Shown in pieces: positions 32,010-36,380 of a DNA stretch of 36,380 bases. The stretch is from CBDUBU01 sp965365465. Its GTDB lineage: Bacteria > Bacteroidota > Rhodothermia > Rhodothermales > DASSAV01. The stretch's first letter is position 1; the number at the start of each line of letters is the position of its first letter. The stretch is taken from assembly GCA_965365465.1 (NCBI GenBank), contig CBDUBU010000007.1, positions 1-36,380 on the forward strand. Reading direction: 5' to 3'. A program made the translations under genes and the position numbers. Below the pieces are notes generated by a model that worked only from the letters and a program-made list of their open reading frames with translations, was not told where the DNA came from and made no database searches.

Positions 32010-33497
32010 ATGCGTGTTGATAGACAAGGGGGCCGTTGGCAATGCCTCCGTACAGGCATAGTCCTGTCTCTGATCCTTTGTTTCCCCATTCTGGTTCAGG
32101 CTCAGGATGCATACACGAAACTGTTCCATATCTATGACCGGCCCAATATTTACCATGAAGCTTTTGCCCTGCCGGATGCACATGCTGCAGCGCTGGTAAT
32201 TGCCTTTCGCATTCCTAATCCGTTGCTCGCTTTCGTCAAGAACCGGGCGGTTACAGACGATCAAGGATTCACTGCGAATGCCGAAGTGACCGTTCAACTG
32301 CTGCGGGCCGGCAAGTTGCTTGAAGAGAAGATATGGCGGCAACGTCAGACTGCTTCAACCTTTGAAGAAACGCAGAGCAATAGCAATGATCTGCAAGGTA
32401 TGATTCATTTTAGCGTGCAGCCAGGGATTTATGGTTACCGGATCACGCTTTACGACCCCAATGCCGATGGAGCACGCAGGTCTGCCGAAAGGCTTGTGAA
32501 GGTTCCGGATTTTCAGGAGCTTGCAGCCGGAGAAGCGCTTGTCAGTCAGTCTATCACCGCAGTAGGTGATAGTATGGAACTGAAACTCGCCGGTCTGGGG
32601 GGAGACGTTCCTTACGGAAAACCGGTTCGGATCTTTGTTCCTGTCGGATACAGGGCTGGAAGTTCAGGAATAAATTTCAGGCTCCGCAAGTTGACGGCTG
32701 ATCCGGAAAGCAAAGACGATCGTTTCCGCCGGGCGCGGCCAGGCAGTACTGAGCAGGCAACCGGCAGGAACGCGATCGATCCAGAGTTGCCGGACATGGA
32801 GCGGCCTGTTGCGGCAACCGAAGGGACCGTCATTGCTGAAGGTGAGGTTCCGCAAGACTCGCTGGTTCCCCTTCCGGAAGCTGCTGATATTTTAATGAAC
32901 CAGGGGACGCTCCAGTGGTCGCGCAGGGCTGCTCGCCCGGCAGGGTATCTGGCGCCTGTAGATGTCGGAAGCGCAGCATTGCAGGCTGGGTATTACGTTC
33001 TTGACGTAGCGCTTTCTGCTCATGGACAGTCTGCCGCTGCGCAAGTGCAATTTCAGACCCACTGGCGCAATATGCCCATTTCGCTGTATGACCTGGTGGT
33101 TGCTATAAAAAACCTTCGCTTCATTGAAGACCGGAAATTGGTGCAGGAAATGTTGAAGGGATCGAGGGAACAGCGCGAAGCCCATTTTCAGGATTACTGG
33201 AAACGCCGGGATCCCACGCCGGAAACCATGTTCAACGAATTGATGGACGAGTACTATCGGCGCGTCGATTATGCAGCTACGACATTTCGCACAGGAAAAG
33301 TCGCGGCGCCGGACGGGCTTCGGACAGATCAGGCGCGGATTTTCATCGTCAATGGACCGCCCTCTGCCGTTGAACGCTCGTTCCCTGAGTCCGGAGGTGT
33401 GGAAGAGCGATGGAACTACCCGAAAGGTCGTTTTTATGTGTTTCGGGCAGCTTCCAGTCTCGATCCTTTTGCGCTGACGGAAGCCTCGTCTCAATGA
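32010..33497 (+). CDS. Exported GWxTD-like protein
   Basis: A 495-residue protein with a signal peptide (GIVLSLILCFPILVQA, cleavage before QDAYTKLF). The N-terminal half is beta-rich and resembles Ig-like domains (ITLYDPNADGARRSAERLVK); the C-terminal part corresponds to the GWxTD domain: EHYWKRRDPTPETMFNELMD-like sequence, YYRRVDYAATTFRTG, then DGLRTDQARIFIVNGPPSAV. The name-giving GWxTD is GLRTD here, so the Trp is replaced by Leu. The family is found in Bacteroidota and Acidobacteriota and its function is unknown. ATG 32010 is preferred over TTG 31998. It ends 64 bases before the convergent PBP gene. Confidence 0.85.
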   Translation: MRVDRQGGRWQCLRTGIVLSLILCFPILVQAQDAYTKLFHIYDRPNIYHEAFALPDAHAAALVIAFRIPNPLLAFVKNRAVTDDQGFTANAEVTVQLLRAGKLLEEKIWRQRQTASTFEETQSNSNDLQGMIHFSVQPGIYGYRITLYDPNADGARRSAERLVKVPDFQELAAGEALVSQSITAVGDSMELKLAGLGGDVPYGKPVRIFVPVGYRAGSSGINFRLRKLTADPESKDDRFRRARPGSTEQATGRNAIDPELPDMERPVAATEGTVIAEGEVPQDSLVPLPEAADILMNQGTLQWSRRAARPAGYLAPVDVGSAALQAGYYVLDVALSAHGQSAAAQVQFQTHWRNMPISLYDLVVAIKNLRFIEDRKLVQEMLKGSREQREAHFQDYWKRRDPTPETMFNELMDEYYRRVDYAATTFRTGKVAAPDGLRTDQARIFIVNGPPSAVERSFPESGGVEERWNYPKGRFYVFRAASSLDPFALTEASSQ

Positions 33498-33561
33498 ACG
33501 AACGATAGGCTGCCCCTCGAAATCTGGAGCAGGCATAGCTCCAAGACAGGAGGGAAGAGGA

Positions 33562-35901
33562 TCAATTGGCAGCTTTGTGTTTTCTGAGTTGTTCAAGAAC
33601 TGTGCCGAGGCGGTTCTGCTCGCGCTCCCGTCTCGTTAGGTCATCCGCAGTCATCCGCCCGCGAGACCCCCACTTGTGATCGGGACCTTTCTTAAAAGAT
33701 GCCGATACGGACAGATACTCTGACCTGAGGTTCTGAGCGTGCTGGTAGAAATTCCCGACCACGTGTAAGGCGTTGTGCGCGCCCTGCCCCCAATACTGAC
33801 TACGGAAGGTCACTTTCGGACTTCTGAAGCCTACCCAGGCCCCGGCAACCAGACGGGGATGAAGCAGCATGAACCATCCATCTGCGCCGTTCTGGGTGGT
33901 TCCGGTTTTGCCTGCGAGGTCCCCCTTTGCTCCAAACATACTCCGCAGTCGCACCGCCGTGCCGTAATCGATCCCGCCGCGCATCATATCGAGTACGGCA
34001 TAAGCGGTATGAGCGGGCAGCGCCTGCTCTTTGGGAGAAGAGAACGTAGCCAGAACACGACCATTGCGATCCTCAATGCGAGTGACCAGAATGGGGTCGT
34101 AATGGGCGCCCAGGTTTGCAAATGATCCGTAAGCGCCGGCAAGCTCCAGGAGAGAAACCTCACTGGTTCCCAGGCCGAGCGAGGGGACGGCCTGAAGCGT
34201 GCTCTGGATCCCCATGTTACGGGCGATATTAACTACCTTGTCGGGGCCTATGTCTGTGATCAGTTGGGCGGTAATGGTGTTCTTCGACAAGGCGAGACCT
34301 TGCCGCAATGTCATAAGTCGTCCGCTGACGCCGCCGAAGTTTCTGGGCGTCCAGCGCACCCCTGTATAGGGGTCTACATAGTTTCTAACCTGATCTGCCA
34401 CTAGGCTGCTGGGCGCGTACCCGTTTTCCAGGGCAGCCGCATAAACAAAAGGCTTGAACGTGGATCCCGGCTGGCGTTTTGCCAGCGCCACATGGTCGTA
34501 TTCCCGTTCCTTGAACTCGCGCCCTCCTACCCATGCTTTTACCTCACCGTTGGTCGGATCAAGTGCGACGAATCCGGTTTCCAGGCGCTGATAAGCTTGC
34601 TTTAGCGAATCGGTAAGCACTGTGTCTTGCAATACGAGCGCGAGCGCGCTGTCCCTGGACATGCCATCTGCAATGAACCGGCGGTATTGGTCGCTTTCCT
34701 GTACGGCTTCCCGGAGTAGAGGAACGTTCGTTTGCCAGAAGTAGCTAAAAGGCTCAATCTTTTCGTGCTCCGGCGTATAGGCGCTCGCGTTCTGTGAGGC
34801 AAATGGATTCCGGGAGCTCCAGTCAACGTCAACCACCCGCTGCAACTCATCCATGACTTCAGCCACAGCCAGTTCTGCAGCGGACTGAAGGCGTGAATCA
34901 AGCGTCGTATGGATCCGGAGACCGTCGGTATAAAGGTTATGGCCGGTTTCCTCGGCCCATTCGTCGAGCCACTGGCGTACATACTCCGCAAAGTACGGCG
35001 CTCTGTTGGCATGGCGCGTCATCCTTCTGAAGTTCAGTTCCGTTTCCTGCTCGCGTAGCGACTCGTACGCAGCCTGCGTCAGGTAGCCGTGCCTGACCAT
35101 CTGCTGCAGCACCGTATTGCGTCTGACATGAGACCGGTCGGGGTATCGGACAGGGTTATAGTAGTACGTTGCCTTCAACATGCCGACAAGGGTGGCGCCT
35201 TCAAGCAAGTTGAGCTGAGATGCAGGTTTCTGGAAATAGGTGCGCGCCGCTGCCTCGATGCCGACTGCTTCGTACATAAACGGCACGGCATTCAGATACA
35301 TTTCCAGGATTTCATCTTTGGAGTAGTTGTCCTCCAGGCGAACGGCAGTAAGCCATTCCTTGATTTTGCGGGAGAGGATCCAGTCGTTGCGGATGCCGGG
35401 GTATATGTTGCGAGCCAACTGCATCGTGATCGTAGAGCCTCCCTGTGGGTCTCCTCCGGCTGTACCCATGATAGCTCCGAAGATACGCGCCACGTCTACC
35501 CCCGCATGACGCAAAAAACGGTGGTCTTCGGTTGCGATCAGTGCATCCAGAACGGGGCGGGCGATGCTGTCGAGGGGTACAGGGGTCCTGTTCTCGATAT
35601 GATAGCGTGTAAGCTCAAGACCGTCCGCCGTGTAGGCAATGCTTGCTTCGGAGAAATGGGTATCCTCCAGTTCTCCAACCGCAGGAATTTGCGCAACCAG
35701 AGCCGTCCAGTAAAGCAGAAGCATCGTGAGCATTCCGGCAAAGACGACCAGGATCAAGGAGCCAGGTTTCGTATCCCGTTCGCGCAGGCTTCTCAAAAGC
35801 CGTTCAGAAATAAGGCGAAAGTACGGGCGCGGCGCACGAAAGATATCTCGAATCTCAGGCAACGGACCTGAATCCATTCCGGTTTTGATCTCACCCTGCA
35901 T
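33562..35901 (-). CDS. Class A penicillin-binding protein (PBP1A-like)
   Basis: A 779-residue bifunctional peptidoglycan synthase. One membrane anchor lies at about residues 48-70 (SLILVVFAGMLTMLLLYWTA). The GT51 glycosyltransferase has catalytic Glu125 (ATEDHRFLRHAGVD) and GGSTITMQLARN, KIKEWL and EILEMYLNAVPF. The transpeptidase has SxxK at Ser480 (PGSTFKPF), SxN (LSKNTIT) and KTG (LAGKTGTTQNGADGWF). It polymerises and crosslinks glycan strands in the periplasm. Some 60 residues of cytoplasmic N-terminus and a basic tail are extra. ATG 35901 follows a GGAA stretch. Confidence 0.95.
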   Translation of the reverse strand: MQGEIKTGMDSGPLPEIRDIFRAPRPYFRLISERLLRSLRERDTKPGSLILVVFAGMLTMLLLYWTALVAQIPAVGELEDTHFSEASIAYTADGLELTRYHIENRTPVPLDSIARPVLDALIATEDHRFLRHAGVDVARIFGAIMGTAGGDPQGGSTITMQLARNIYPGIRNDWILSRKIKEWLTAVRLEDNYSKDEILEMYLNAVPFMYEAVGIEAAARTYFQKPASQLNLLEGATLVGMLKATYYYNPVRYPDRSHVRRNTVLQQMVRHGYLTQAAYESLREQETELNFRRMTRHANRAPYFAEYVRQWLDEWAEETGHNLYTDGLRIHTTLDSRLQSAAELAVAEVMDELQRVVDVDWSSRNPFASQNASAYTPEHEKIEPFSYFWQTNVPLLREAVQESDQYRRFIADGMSRDSALALVLQDTVLTDSLKQAYQRLETGFVALDPTNGEVKAWVGGREFKEREYDHVALAKRQPGSTFKPFVYAAALENGYAPSSLVADQVRNYVDPYTGVRWTPRNFGGVSGRLMTLRQGLALSKNTITAQLITDIGPDKVVNIARNMGIQSTLQAVPSLGLGTSEVSLLELAGAYGSFANLGAHYDPILVTRIEDRNGRVLATFSSPKEQALPAHTAYAVLDMMRGGIDYGTAVRLRSMFGAKGDLAGKTGTTQNGADGWFMLLHPRLVAGAWVGFRSPKVTFRSQYWGQGAHNALHVVGNFYQHAQNLRSEYLSVSASFKKGPDHKWGSRGRMTADDLTRREREQNRLGTVLEQLRKHKAAN

Positions 35902-36103
35902 CTATTTCCCTGCCAACCATGTACGGAATGCACTAGCCTGTTTCTGCCGAATTGTTGTTCCGGCAAGGCATTTTGTTATTATTTTTCCCGTAAACGCCCT
36001 ACTTGAGACCGGGTTCAATGCAGGATGGGGGCAGCGCTCCATGCGTCCGCACAGGAAACATTGTAACGGGGCTTTCAAACCAACAGGTATGGTTGTCCAA
36101 AGC

Positions 36104-36380
36104 TCAATAGATAAACTCGCGAATGTCGTAGGCAGCAATTTTGGGACCGGCGCTGCGGCGCATTCCGTTTCGGATGGTTTCGACCTGTGCGGAGACAGCC
36201 TCCAAACTCAGGGAGCGAATGCCCTCGGCCCGCGCTCTTTCCGCATAGCGCGAGCCGGGCGTGTCGATATGTCTCGAAAGATAGAGCAGGTCGTCAGGGC
36301 CGAGGTCCAGGCTGTTCAGCAGCGCCAGCGTATCAGCAATATGCCCGGTCTCGAACCGGTCCCCGCCGATGCCTAGCATG
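36104..36380 (-). CDS. Radical SAM protein, C-terminal fragment (5' end outside window)
   Basis: About 91 residues of the 3' end of a gene that continues beyond the right edge. The sequence LGIGGDRFETGHIADTLALL, YLSRHIDTPGSRYAERARAE and the ending KIAAYDIREFIY fit the end of a radical SAM enzyme barrel of the type seen in many uncharacterised radical SAM proteins: helices following the last barrel strands, with the P-G-x-x-Y segment. The CxxxCxxC cluster site would be outside the window. The ATG at 36379 is internal, not the real start. Substrate unknown. It is followed by a 200-base gap before the PBP gene on the same strand. Confidence 0.65.
   Translation of the reverse strand, partial: MLGIGGDRFETGHIADTLALLNSLDLGPDDLLYLSRHIDTPGSRYAERARAEGIRSLSLEAVSAQVETIRNGMRRSAGPKIAAYDIREFIY

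Noticed and set aside
31473..32342. A 289-residue minus-strand frame across the pepA end and the GWxTD start
   Set aside because: Both plus-strand genes are convincing and the frame resembles no protein family.

Overview
The window is ordinary chromosomal DNA, moderately GC-rich, from a Gram-negative bacterium. It most resembles the Bacteroidota/Rhodothermota side (Rhodothermales-like). The pointers are a fused fucokinase/GDP-fucose pyrophosphorylase (Fkp), a GWxTD-type exported protein, an S9B dipeptidyl peptidase IV, a single-chain alpha+beta 2-oxoacid dehydrogenase E1, an archaeal/fungal-type aspartate-semialdehyde dehydrogenase, several lipoproteins and mostly weak Shine-Dalgarno sites. 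This placement is inference. No phage, transposon, integron, CRISPR array or rRNA was seen.

Layout. (1) 1-5.45 kb, plus strand: end of panB, then surE, fkp, a small cupin gene and a lipoprotein gene. (2) 5.47-7.2 kb: an acyl-ACP desaturase gene on the minus strand, divergent from a GNAT acetyltransferase. (3) 7.39-12.9 kb: a methionine block. A SAM-I riboswitch with an intrinsic terminator precedes metY, metX and an aspartokinase gene lacking ACT domains that overlaps metX; asd and a second GNAT gene follow. (4) 12.98-13.16 kb: a self-contained tRNA-Gly(GCC) unit with a TTGACA-type promoter and a terminator. (5) 13.4-14.4 kb: a small accessory pocket holding a nucleotidyltransferase gene, its small overlapping partner, and an apparently decayed coding remnant. 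(6) 14.4-21.2 kb, minus strand: a DUF1573 protein, fused E1, a histidine kinase/response regulator pair and alanine racemase. (7) 21.5-27.4 kb: DPP IV, dihydroorotase, a metallophosphoesterase (minus strand) and D-Ala-D-Ala ligase. (8) 27.4-33.5 kb, plus strand: an AT-rich leader region, an exported HEAT-like protein, a lipoprotein, an NrnA-like DHH phosphoesterase, leucyl aminopeptidase and a GWxTD-like protein. (9) 33.5-36.4 kb, minus strand: a class A penicillin-binding protein and the C-terminal end of a radical SAM protein.

Themes. Methionine synthesis from aspartate is nearly complete here: aspartokinase, Asd, MetX and MetY are present, and only homoserine dehydrogenase is missing from the window. 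Cell-wall genes (alr, ddl, the class A PBP) and envelope genes (fkp, lipoproteins, DPP IV, GWxTD) are scattered among housekeeping genes. I found no convincing new multi-gene system. The items most worth checking are the ACT-less aspartokinase, the extra P1-complementary element after the SAM riboswitch, the nucleotidyltransferase pair with its decayed neighbour, a short GC-rich repeat that seems to have entered coding sequences three times, and a promoter/palindrome/5'-hairpin arrangement before the HEAT-like gene.
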